DNA of 35,648 nucleotides from Archangium sp. GTDB taxonomy: Bacteria; Myxococcota; Myxococcia; Myxococcales; Myxococcaceae. The stretch is from assembly GCA_016793585.1 (NCBI GenBank), contig JAEUJR010000355.1, forward strand, positions 1-35,648. Direction: 5' to 3'. The notes beneath the pieces are model-generated. The model saw only the letters and a list, made by a program, of their open reading frames with translations, was not told the DNA's origin and searched no databases. Position numbers and translations under genes: made by a program. This document shows positions 7,410 to 15,800 of this stretch, piece after piece (the first letter of the stretch is position 1; each line of letters begins with the position of its first letter).

Positions 7410-8843
7410 ATGAGTTCTCGATTGGTCGGCGCGGGGTTGGTCTTCGCGGTGATCGTCTCGTGCGGAGGCAGTGAAGGCACGGACGGCGGAACTGGCGGAG
7501 GCGCTGGTGGCGGCTCCATTGGTGGCGGCACTGCCGGCGGAGCAGCGGGCGGCTCCGTCGCTGGTGGAAACGCGGGCGGCTCCGTCGCTGGTGGAAACGC
7601 AGGCGGCTCCGTCGCTGGTGGAAACGCGGGCGGCTCCGTCGCGGGTGGAAACGCAGGCGGCTCCATCGCTGGCGGAAACGCGGGCGGCTCCGTCGCGGGT
7701 GGAAACGCGGGCGGCTCCGTCGCTGGTGGAAACGCAGGTGGCTCCGTCGCAGGCGGGAGTGCTGGTGGAACGATCGACGCTGGAGCCCCCGACGCGGGCT
7801 GCGGCTGCGGAACTCGGCAGTGTCTCTCCGACGGCGGCTGCGCCGATTGCCTTACCAACCAGCACTGCAACGGCAGCACCCCGTTCTGCGACACGAGCCG
7901 AAGCCTCTGCGTGCAGTGCCAGACCTCGAACGACACCTGCGACGCCGGCACGTATTGCTCCACGCAAGGCGCGTGCGTTCGCGGCTGTCGCACGGGCTCC
8001 GATTGCCGCAGCGGCCTCTGTCTTCCCAGCCATGACTGCGTCACTTGCACGAGCGACTCCGAGTGCGACACCTCGCGCAGCTGCGGCTCAGGTCTGTGCA
8101 GCGCACCGTGCACGATTCCCGCGAACTGCACGACGCCCGGCTTCACCTGCTGCGACGCCCACTGTGTCGACCCATCACGCGACCCCTCGCACTGCGGCAT
8201 GTGCAACCAGGCCTGCGCGAGTGAATCGTTCTGCGGAAATGCCTCGTGCCGCACGAGCGTGCTCTCGAACGTCTGCCAGGTGAGTCGCTCGCTCGCAGTG
8301 CTCGACGGGCTGCGTGAAGACGACGACGCAGGGCTCTCGATGGCGAACGCGCTCGCGGCGTCGTGTCCTCCCACCGTCACGGCCTCGGCGACGCGCCAGC
8401 TCGACTCGGGCGTCCTCGACGCCGTCACGGGAGAACCCATTCTCACCGGCCCGATGCTCTGCGTCGGCGGCGGCTCGTTCTTCCAGCGCTCCATCGGCTG
8501 GCTCGAGACGGTGAACCTTGCGCCGGTGCGCGACACCAGCAGCTCGACCCAGTACCAGCTCAGCTTGCGTGACGGCGGCGTGGTGGCGACCGGAGCTGCC
8601 TCGACGCTCGGCCCCACCCACGACATCTTCGTGATTCAGCTCGTGCGCACGCCCATCGGCTCGGTCGTGTTGAACACCGGCGGCTTCTACGGCGAGGGCA
8701 CCACGGCGGGCGCCTGGTACTTCCAGAACGTGCTGCTGCCCATGCGCGCCGCGCTCACCTCGGGCTGGTACGTCGTGGAGTGGACCGACGTGAACGCCAA
8801 CGGCCCCGACCTGAGCGACACCTTCACCCAGCTCGCGCCGTAA
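7410..8843 (+). CDS. Cys-rich surface lipoprotein with Gly/Asn/Ser repeat linker
   Basis: 477 residues from ATG 7410, chosen because a strong ribosome site (GGGGAGG, 7398-7404) lies just upstream and a lipoprotein signal starts here. The lipobox is IVSC with lipidated C18. After it comes a low-complexity linker to about residue 120, containing eight copies of a nine-residue GGSVAGGNA unit. A Cys-rich region follows (about 125-300, over 25 cysteines in short CxxxxxC spacings) resembling the disulfide-knot modules of myxobacterial surface proteins. A roughly 175-residue C-terminal domain has no family I recognise. It is probably outer-membrane anchored and surface exposed. Function is unknown. 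It runs divergently from the pseudouridine synthase with 63 bp between the starts. Confidence 0.82.
   Translation: MSSRLVGAGLVFAVIVSCGGSEGTDGGTGGGAGGGSIGGGTAGGAAGGSVAGGNAGGSVAGGNAGGSVAGGNAGGSVAGGNAGGSIAGGNAGGSVAGGNAGGSVAGGNAGGSVAGGSAGGTIDAGAPDAGCGCGTRQCLSDGGCADCLTNQHCNGSTPFCDTSRSLCVQCQTSNDTCDAGTYCSTQGACVRGCRTGSDCRSGLCLPSHDCVTCTSDSECDTSRSCGSGLCSAPCTIPANCTTPGFTCCDAHCVDPSRDPSHCGMCNQACASESFCGNASCRTSVLSNVCQVSRSLAVLDGLREDDDAGLSMANALAASCPPTVTASATRQLDSGVLDAVTGEPILTGPMLCVGGGSFFQRSIGWLETVNLAPVRDTSSSTQYQLSLRDGGVVATGAASTLGPTHDIFVIQLVRTPIGSVVLNTGGFYGEGTTAGAWYFQNVLLPMRAALTSGWYVVEWTDVNANGPDLSDTFTQLAP
7545..7760 (+). repeat. 27-bp tandem repeat, eight copies, inside a coding region
   Basis: Eight head-to-tail 27-bp units of the form GCGGGCGGCTCCGTCGCTGG plus TGGAAAC. 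Copies 1 and 2 are identical, 3 to 7 differ at one to three bases, and copy 8 (7734-7760) is more diverged. Each unit adds nine residues to the lipoprotein linker and keeps the frame, so copy-number changes would alter linker length without breaking the gene. There are no spacers, so it is not a CRISPR array. Confidence 0.95.
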
Positions 8844-8946
8844 CCCCGCGAGACGGCCCGGCTTCCCGGCGAACTGACGAGTCGTTCGAACCTTTCTCCC
8901 TGAGCGGTTCCTTCGATTCGTCACCAACCTCACCGGAGCCGAGCAC

Positions 8947-9300
8947 ATGGGAACGTTCTTCGAAGAAGGCGGCGCAGGCATGATTCCGACGATGCTGTTC
9001 GGGTTCGCGCTCGTGGCCTCGGCCGTCATGTCGATTCCCCAGCCCGAGCGGCGCTGGCTCACGTTCGTGTTCGGCGCGCTCACGTTCTCGAGCGGGCTGC
9101 TCGGCACCGCGATGGGCCTCATCAACACCATGCGCTACGTCGCGAAGACGACGGTGGCCGAGCAGCTTCCCATCGGAGCCACCGGCATCGCCGAGTCGCT
9201 CAACAACCTGGTGCTCTCGAACGTCATCATCGTCATCGCGTGCCTCATCTCGGCGGTCGCGGCGTTCAAGCACTCGAAGCCCGCGCCGCGCGCCGCCTGA
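8947..9300 (+). CDS. ExbB/TolQ/MotA-like mini membrane protein
   Basis: 117 residues, ATG with GGAG about 10 bases upstream. Three hydrophobic segments are visible (about 12-30, 38-60 and 88-108). The stretch from SSGLLGTAMGLINT through GIAESLNN and the last helix resembles the second and third transmembrane helices of ExbB/TolQ/MotA proton channels, where GLLGTVxGLI and GIxEAL are conserved. The usual large cytoplasmic loop of ExbB is absent, so this would be a core-only version. No ExbD/TolR partner is adjacent; the next genes are an ECF sigma factor (its GTG is 8 bp after this stop) and its anti-sigma factor. The resemblance is by eye. An unrelated three-helix membrane protein remains possible, but the gene itself is well supported. 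Confidence 0.7.
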   Translation: MGTFFEEGGAGMIPTMLFGFALVASAVMSIPQPERRWLTFVFGALTFSSGLLGTAMGLINTMRYVAKTTVAEQLPIGATGIAESLNNLVLSNVIIVIACLISAVAAFKHSKPAPRAA

Positions 9301-9308
9301 GCTCCACC

Positions 9309-9851
9309 GTGTTCGAGCGCTCCGACGAGACGTTGTACCGCGCGTTGGTGGACGGCGACCTGCGCGCGTTCGACGTGCTGTACGAGCGGTACGAGGCGCC
9401 GCTCTTCGGCTTCCTGCGACGGCAGCTGAACGACGCGACCGAAGCGGAAGACGTGCTGCACGAGGCCTTCCTGGCCGTGCTGCGAGAACGTGACGCGGGC
9501 AAGAGCGCGCGCAGCTTCAAGGCGTGGCTCTTTCAGGTGGCGCGGCATCTGTGCCTCAACCGCGTGCGCACCAGACAGCGGTCGGCGAAGGCGAGCGACG
9601 GCGTCGCGGTGTTGATGGAGGTCGCCGAGCTGAGCGCGCAACCCGAGCAGGTGCTTCAGCATCGTCAGACGGCCGAGGCGCTGAAGGTGGCGGTCTCGAA
9701 GCTGCCGCCGTCACTCAGCGAGCTGTACCACCTGCGCGCCGGTGGCCTGTCGTACGAAGAACTGTCCGACGTGCTGGGTGTTCCGCTCGGCACGGTGAAG
9801 TCGCGAATGCACGAGCTGGTGAAGCGCTTGAAGGAAGAGGTGGCCGCGTGA
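9309..9851 (+). CDS. ECF-type RNA polymerase sigma factor
   Basis: 180 residues from GTG 9309, eight bases after the preceding stop; a longer frame from 9240 would overlap the membrane-protein gene. Sigma region 2 (about 20-75) contains VLYERYEAPLFGFLRR and the EAEDVLHEAFLAVL core-binding and -10-recognition helices. Region 4 (about 120-175) has LPPSLSELYHLRAGGLSYEELSDVLG, then the recognition helix GTVKSRMHEL, which reads the -35 element. Region 3 is absent, as in all ECF sigmas. The stop overlaps the next gene's start (GTGA), and that gene encodes a zinc anti-sigma factor, so activity is probably controlled by sequestration at the membrane. I found no clear GAAC/CGTC-type autoregulated promoter upstream. 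Confidence 0.93.
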   Translation: MFERSDETLYRALVDGDLRAFDVLYERYEAPLFGFLRRQLNDATEAEDVLHEAFLAVLRERDAGKSARSFKAWLFQVARHLCLNRVRTRQRSAKASDGVAVLMEVAELSAQPEQVLQHRQTAEALKVAVSKLPPSLSELYHLRAGGLSYEELSDVLGVPLGTVKSRMHELVKRLKEEVAA

Positions 9852-10219
9852 GCTGCGAGACGATTCGGAACGAGCTGGTGGGCTTTCACTTCGGCGTCAT
9901 CGACGAAGGGCCGCGCAGCGAGGTCGAGCAGCACCTCGTCACCTGTGCCGCGTGTCTGGGCGAGTACCTGTCGGTGAAGCGCGACGTCGAGCTGTCGGCG
10001 GCCGTCGCAGAGCGCCCACGCGCCCAGGTGAAGTCGAAGTTGCGCGCGGCGATGGCGCACGAGCTCGGGCTCGGGCTCGTCGCCGGACCGCCCGTGTGGT
10101 GGCAGCGGCCGCTCGCGTATGCACTTGCTGCGGCTGCGGTCGTCGTCGCCATGGTGACGATGCAGACGGTCGCGAAGGCCGAGCCCACCGCGCCCGTGGG
10201 CCTCACGCGCACGCGGTAG
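9848..10219 (+). CDS. Zinc-binding (zf-HC2) anti-sigma factor, single-pass membrane protein
   Basis: 123 residues from GTG 9848, overlapping the sigma-factor stop by four bases. The N-terminus carries the anti-sigma zinc motif HLVTCAAC (His-x3-Cys-x2-Cys, about residues 32-39), with the extra upstream His/Cys (C3, H14) usual for the ZAS fold that grips an ECF sigma. One transmembrane helix lies at about 90-110 (ALAAAAVVVAMV), leaving a short C-terminal tail outside. The standard family model is a membrane-held inhibitor that releases the sigma on an envelope or redox signal. The very short periplasmic part suggests sensing occurs through the zinc site or via another protein, perhaps the ExbB-like neighbour; that link is inference. 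Confidence 0.9.
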   Translation: MSCETIRNELVGFHFGVIDEGPRSEVEQHLVTCAACLGEYLSVKRDVELSAAVAERPRAQVKSKLRAAMAHELGLGLVAGPPVWWQRPLAYALAAAAVVVAMVTMQTVAKAEPTAPVGLTRTR

Positions 10220-10224
10220 CGGCC

Positions 10225-11310
10225 TCAACGCTCGAGCGGCGCCGGCCAGGGTGTCGCGGTGCGGGTCGCGAGCATGATGGCGTCTCCGACGAGCGGGGCG
10301 AACAGCGCGCGGCGGTGGTCGAAGCCGATGCTGGTGCCGACCACCTCGGCCGGCACGAGCAGCTGGTGCAGCCGCTTCGAGTTCGAGAAGAAGGCCGCAC
10401 CTGCGAACGCAAACCCGGTCGCTGACGGTGAGAGCCCGAAGAGCAGCGGCCCCGAGTCGACGTCTCCTCCGCGGTCGACGCCGCGAGGCCACTCCCGAAT
10501 CGCGAAGCCCCCCAACGGCAGCTCGACCCCGAACTCCGAAAAGAGCGCCGCGGTCTGCGCTCGCGCGAAGTCTTCGTCGATGAAGGTGAGGAAATACGCC
10601 ATCCACGCGGCGCCGCTGCCCCGCCCCTGCTGCCCGGGCGCGAAGACGAGCACGCCGGTCTTCGGGTCGAGCCGCTCGCGGCGCATGACGGTGAGGAAGC
10701 GCGTGATGGTCTTCGACGAGGTCGGTTCACCACGACAGCGGTCGAGCAGCGACAGCCCCGCGATGGCCACGACGTTGTCTGGAACGTACGTCTCGGCCGG
10801 GTACGTCTCGATGAGCGCGGTGGGGCTCGCATCGAAGCGATGTCGCAGCGCGCGCGCCAGCGGCTGGGCGAGCGGGTGCTCGTCGTTGCCGATGAGACAC
10901 GACGCGCCCAGCGCCCACGCGAGATGGCCGAGGTAGCCGACATGACCGTGGGGCCCGTCGAGTGAAGCCACCGCGTCTTCCCGCCACTTCGAACGATCGA
11001 ACGCGCGCACGTCGTCTTCGAGCATCGAGTCGACCCAGCGCTTCACCTCGGCGCGACGCTGCGGCGCCTGCTCGGGGTGGCGGAACGCCAGGTTCGTCGC
11101 AGCGGCGATCGAGAACGAGTGCTCGACCAGCAGCCACTCGCCGTCGAAGGGCGGGCCGGGCGCCAGACCGGGCAGCGACCGCTCGTCGAGGCGCGAGGCC
11201 AGATAGGCGAGCCGCTGCTCCTCGTCCGACACGTTCAGGCCGACGCCGCACGCGACGACCCTGGCCACGACGAGCGCGACCACCCCCTTCACGAGCCAAC
11301 GGCGACGCAT
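10225..11310 (-). CDS. Linalool dehydratase/isomerase-like protein, exported or lipid-anchored
   Basis: 361 residues from ATG 11310; the frame is open upstream to 11442 but the added residues look non-coding. The N-terminus (MRRRWLVK, then a hydrophobic stretch ending VVAC at C21) fits a signal anchor or lipoprotein signal, though an Arg inside the hydrophobic core weakens this. The body has motifs resembling the Ldi (linalool dehydratase/isomerase) alpha-barrel family: GPHGHVGYLGHL, ETYPAETYVPDNVVA, GRGSGAAWMAYFL and DVDSGPLLFGLSPS. Myxobacterial relatives are often annotated that way without known activity. The assignment is from memory of such patterns and is moderate. It ends 5 bp from the anti-sigma gene (convergent) and is divergent from dTMP kinase. 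Confidence 0.6.
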   Translation of the reverse strand: MRRRWLVKGVVALVVARVVACGVGLNVSDEEQRLAYLASRLDERSLPGLAPGPPFDGEWLLVEHSFSIAAATNLAFRHPEQAPQRRAEVKRWVDSMLEDDVRAFDRSKWREDAVASLDGPHGHVGYLGHLAWALGASCLIGNDEHPLAQPLARALRHRFDASPTALIETYPAETYVPDNVVAIAGLSLLDRCRGEPTSSKTITRFLTVMRRERLDPKTGVLVFAPGQQGRGSGAAWMAYFLTFIDEDFARAQTAALFSEFGVELPLGGFAIREWPRGVDRGGDVDSGPLLFGLSPSATGFAFAGAAFFSNSKRLHQLLVPAEVVGTSIGFDHRRALFAPLVGDAIMLATRTATPWPAPLER

Positions 11311-11429
11311 TCCACGACCGTACGCTTCGCGAGCCCCCGCCGATGGCCGGCGACACCGAGCGGTCGGGCGCGCCCGGTGAACGGTCGCTGCGGGTGGCAG
11401 CTGGCGCGGCGGTCTGGTACGCGCGGCGT

Positions 11430-12095
11430 GTGACGAAAGCACTTCCCCGCGGAGTTCTCGTCGCGTTCGAAGGCATCGACGGCTCCGGCAAGTCGACGCA
11501 GGCGACGCTGCTGTCGGACTGGGCGACCCAGCACGGCCTCGACACCGTGCGCACGCGAGAGCCGACGAACGGGCCGTGGGGCATGAAGGTGCGCGAGTCG
11601 AAGGTGAGCGGCCGACTGTCTGCCGAAGAAGAGCTGCAGTGCTTCCTCGAAGATCGCCGCGAACACGTGGCCACGCTCATCGCGCCCGCGCTCGCCCGCG
11701 GCGCCATCGTCATCATCGACCGCTACTACTACTCGACGGCTGCCTATCAGGGCGCGCGTGGGCACGACCCGCTGGCCCTCATCGCGAAGAACCGGGAGTT
11801 CGCGCCGAAGCCCGACGTGGTCTTCCTGATGGACTTCGACCCGAAGCTCGGCGTCGACCGCATCAACGCCCGCGGCGCGCAAGACACCTTCGAGTCGCTG
11901 CCGCAGCTCACGAAGTCGCGTGAGATCTTCCTCTCGCTGAACGAGCCCCACATCGTGAAGCTCGACGCCAGGAAGCCGCCTGCAGAGCTGCACGAGTCGG
12001 TGCTCTTCCACCTGCTCCACGGCCCGCTGAAGGACTCGGCGAAGGCGCTGCACCTCGACGAGCCGCCCGAAGACCCGAAGCTGCGAACGCGCTGA
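11430..12095 (+). CDS. tmk: dTMP kinase (thymidylate kinase)
   Basis: 221 residues from GTG 11430; upstream frame extension to 10962 lies antisense to the neighbouring gene and is rejected. It phosphorylates dTMP to dTDP with ATP, an essential step of dTTP synthesis in the cytoplasm. The P-loop GIDGSGKST sits at about 15-23, the TREPT segment follows at about 42-46, and the DRYYYSTAAYQG motif at 97-108 contributes the DR(Y/H) residues that contact the nucleotide. DVVFLMDFDP (about 129-138) matches the fourth strand, and the NARG segment belongs to the LID region. Length is normal for bacterial Tmk. The start lies about 120 bp from the divergent neighbour's start, so both promoters should be in 11311-11429. 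Confidence 0.93.
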   Translation: MTKALPRGVLVAFEGIDGSGKSTQATLLSDWATQHGLDTVRTREPTNGPWGMKVRESKVSGRLSAEEELQCFLEDRREHVATLIAPALARGAIVIIDRYYYSTAAYQGARGHDPLALIAKNREFAPKPDVVFLMDFDPKLGVDRINARGAQDTFESLPQLTKSREIFLSLNEPHIVKLDARKPPAELHESVLFHLLHGPLKDSAKALHLDEPPEDPKLRTR

Positions 12096-12097
12096 CG

Positions 12098-12577
12098 TCA
12101 GGGCCCCGCGTCGGGTGCTCCGGCGTCGCGCAGCCTCCACCCGAGATCGGCCGACGACTCGTCGATGAGCGCGGGAACCACCGCCTCGAGCAGATCAGCC
12201 GGCGCCGGGCCGCTCGCGTGCACGAACCAGCTGCCGCGCAGCCCGCCTCCGGGCAGCTTCGTCACCAGCAGGGTGCCGCGCATCTGTTCACGCGCCGCTT
12301 CGACCGAGAGCTGCACCGTCACGCCCTGCCCCTTCACGCCGCCGTCGGCGCCTTCATCGGCGAGCTCGAGCTCGAACTTCGACAGCTCGGCATGCAGCAG
12401 CTCGATCGCCCGCGGCTCGAGCTCGGTGTACTCGTCTGACAAGCGCACCGGAGCGACGGCGACGAATGGCGTCACGGGAGCCCCCGCAGCCGGCGGCTCG
12501 GGCTTCACGACCTTCTTCTTCGGAGCTGCCAGCCCACCCACCGAACACAGCACCACGAGAACGAGGACCTGACGCAT
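12098..12577 (-). CDS. Exported protein of unknown function
   Basis: 159 residues from ATG 12577; the upstream ATG at 12613 would add twelve unneeded residues before a clear signal peptide (MRQVLVLVVLCSVGGLAA). A Lys/Pro spacer (about 20-35) leads to a mixed alpha/beta region with DEYTELEPRAIELLHAEL and VTVQLSVEAAREQMRG, then an acidic helix near the C-terminus and the 'DAGAPDAGP' tail common in secreted myxobacterial proteins. I recognise no family. The early segment resembles the start of small periplasmic proteins that bind or act on other envelope proteins, but that is only impression. It converges on dTMP kinase with 2 bp between the stops. Confidence 0.7.
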   Translation of the reverse strand: MRQVLVLVVLCSVGGLAAPKKKVVKPEPPAAGAPVTPFVAVAPVRLSDEYTELEPRAIELLHAELSKFELELADEGADGGVKGQGVTVQLSVEAAREQMRGTLLVTKLPGGGLRGSWFVHASGPAPADLLEAVVPALIDESSADLGWRLRDAGAPDAGP

Positions 12578-12811
12578 TGACGAAAGTCTCAGCGACCCAC
12601 GCGCTGCGCCCAATGTGGGAATCGTCGCCCCCTGCAGAATCCGTCGCCACTGAACGAGTGACCGTCACCGTCGCGCTGCTCGGCTTTGTCTCGCTCGACG
12701 CACTCGAGCAACCGCCCAGCGTGCCGCTTCGCCGGGCTTCGCTCGTCAGGCGGTTCCCCAAAGCGGGCGTTCCGCGGGCACCTGCGCGCGCTTCAGCATC
12801 GCGGAGCTCGA

Positions 12812-15800
12812 TCAGTTGCACGTGAGCCGGCTCGAATAGCTGCCGACCGGCGTCGCGCCCGAGCCCGAGTAGTACAGCCGCGAGAAGGGGGCCCAGGCCG
12901 CCAGCCCGAACTTGTTGCCCGGCCGGCAGTCGACGTCGACGCCACACGCCCCGCTGGTGACAGGCACCTCGACGGTGCTGCTGAACGGCGATCGCGACCC
13001 CGTGAGATCGGTGAAGCGCGTCATCACCTGCCGCTTCAGGCCCGAAGCGTCGACGACGTACCGGTGCGCGACGAAGAAGAGCTGCGTCGACGAGGCCGTC
13101 ACCCGTGGGCGCGAGATGGAGTCGACGCCATTCTCGGTCGCGTACGCCAGCCACGCGTAGCCCCACGACCAGTAGGGCGAGCCCGACGCAGGCACCACGC
13201 GGGTGCCGAAGGTGAGATCGGCGTCGGGCGGCACGTCGCCGGGATCTTTCGTGACGTACGCCACGACCCACGGGCTCTTGCCGCTCGGCGCCGGGTAGTA
13301 GGCGACGTCGGGCTCGGCCATCAGCCGCGGCGACGAGACGGTGTACACGACCTCCTCAGCCGCCCACTTGCCGGTGCCGTCTTCGTTCACCTCGAAGAAG
13401 TTCAGGCTCTGCCCGGTGGTGAGGTAGCTGATGCCCACCTTGCGCAGCGCGCTCGAGCAGGTCTGCGTGGGGCTCCAGTCGTTGACGTCGGAGTCGGCGC
13501 CCACGCCCGAAGGCATCGTCGTGCTGGGAGAGATGGTGCACGCGCCGCCGCAGGCGTTCGTGTTCACGATGCTGTACGGCACCGCGCTGCCGTCACCGTC
13601 GATGCGATAGCGCGCGAGCCGCACGCCGTTGTTCGCGGCTCCACCCGTCTGGCGCCACACGACGACCACCTGGCGCCCGCTCGCACGCACGACCTTCAGC
13701 GAGTCGATGGTGCCGCCGGTGCCTGCGTTGTACTGGCTGTAGAGGAACTTGCGCGTCGTGCCAGTCGTCGCCGTGACGTAGAACAGGTCGATCTCGGGGC
13801 TGGTGCTCCAGACGCCCGCGACGACGAAGCCGTCACCCGCCTGCGCGAGGGCGATCTCGTTGTAGGTGAGCGAGGTGAAGGTCGTGAAGGTGCCGGTGGG
13901 CGCGCCCTGGGTGTCGAGCGGCTGAAAGCCGATGCCGCCCGAGCCGCTCGCCATCACCATCGCTCCACCCGCGAGCGCGTCGGTGCCGGTGCCTTCACCG
14001 CCGCGGCAGCCGCCCGCCGAGTAGAAGTACGGAGCCACTTCGATGTCCTGCCAGGCCGTGGTGCTGACGTTCACCGTGTTCACGAGGAAGGGCTCGTCGG
14101 TCACGCCGTCGCAGTCGTTGTCGAGGCCATCACACGCCGAGGCCGTAGGCGCACCCGCGTCGACGCTGCAGGTCGTGCCGGTCTGCGCCGCGTTGCAGAC
14201 GACGTTGCCGGTGCGCAGACAGACGCCGACCCCGGCCGAGCAGCTCGTGCCCAGCGTGGGGAACGGGTCGTCGACGCCACCGACGCAGTCGTCGTCGAGG
14301 CCGTTGCAGCGCTCGGGAGACGGCGAGACGTTGCGCACGCACGTCACGCTGCCCGACACGCACGTCTGGGTGCCCGCGTTGCAGACACCGGGCTGGCCCG
14401 TCAGGCACGCGGCGCCGCCACCGGGGTTGCCTTCGTCCGTCTGGCCGTTGCAGTTGTCGTCGGTGGCGTTGCAGGTCTCGACGACGCCCGGCCGAATCGC
14501 CGCGCTGCCATCGTTGCAGTCGAGGTTGTTGGTGACGCGCCCCGCGACCGTGCCGCACGAAGCCTGCGCCTGCCCCGTCGCCTGGCCGTAGCCGTCGAGG
14601 TCTGCGTCGGCCCACCAGTTCTGCGTCGGCAACAGCTCGTCGGTCAGCCCATCGCAGTCGTCGTCGATGAGGTTGCAGAGCTCGGTCGCGCCGGGGCGAA
14701 TCGCTGGCGCGGCGTCGTTGCAGTCGGTGTCGTTCGTCACGTACCCCGTGAGCGGAGCGCACCTCGACTGGCCCGCCGACAGCCGCGCGCCGAAGCCGTC
14801 GTTGTCCTGGTCGCGGTAATAGGTGAGAAAGGTGAGGCCCTCGTCGGCCGTCGTGTTGCAGTTGTCGTCGAGGCCGTTGCAGACCTCGGTGGCCGTCGGC
14901 TTGATGGCGGGGTTCCCGTCGTTGCAGTCGCCCGCGTTCGTCACCCAGCCGCTGATGGGCGTGCACGAGTTCTGCGGTGTCGAGCCCGCCTGGCCGAAGC
15001 CGTCGAGATCGGCGTCGACCCAGTAGTTCTGCGCCATCGCGCCGTTGTCGACGAGCATGTCGCAGTTGTCGTCGAGCCCGTTGCAGACCTCGACCGCGCC
15101 GGGCCGAATCGAGGCGTTCAGGTCGTTGCAGTCGTCGTTCGACGAGACGTGCCCAGGCGGCGCGTTGCAGCGAAGCACGGCCTGCGAGCCCAACCGGCCA
15201 CGGCCATCACCGTCGCCATCGGGGTACCAGCTCTGGGTCGAAAGCCCTTCGTCGATGCCGCCGACGCAGTTGTCGTCGACCTGGTTGCACGTCTCGGCCA
15301 CGCCGGGACGAATCGCCGAGTTGCCGTCGTTGCAGTCGCTCGCGTTGGTGACGCGGCCCGAGACCGGCAGGCACGCGCGCTGCGCAGTCGAGCCCGCCTG
15401 GCCGAAGCCATCTCCGTCACCGTCGACGTAGTAGTCCGCGAACGTGAGGCCATCGTCGGGCGTGCCGTCGCAGTCGTCGTCGACACCGTTGCACCGCTCG
15501 GGCGCGCCCGGCTTCACCATCGAGTCGCCGTCGTTGCAGTCGTTCGCGTTGGTGACTCGCCCCGCGACGCCCTGACACGCGCTGAGGGCGGCGCCGGTGC
15601 CGAAGCCGTCTCCGTCCATGTCGGCGTAATAGGCCGTGAAGGTGAGCCCGTCGTCGGGCAGGCCGTCGCAATCGTCGTCGTTGCTGTTGCAGCGCTCGGG
15701 CGCGCCCGGCTTCACCGTGGGGTCGGCGTCGTTGCAGTCGCTGCCGTTGGTGACGCGGCCCGCCTGCACGGTGCACGAGCTGACGCCGGTGCCCATGGCG

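Noticed and set aside
7545..7760. CRISPR-like repeat array
   Set aside because: Repeats are directly adjacent with no spacers and code for protein in frame.
7347..8033. N-terminal extension of the pseudouridine synthase with a Ser/Thr/Asp repeat
   Set aside because: This is the reverse complement of the lipoprotein linker repeat; the plus-strand gene has the strong ribosome site and lipobox.
8888..8922. ECF promoter (GAACC and CGTC) before the membrane-protein gene
   Set aside because: The two elements are 26 bases apart; ECF promoters need about 16-17.
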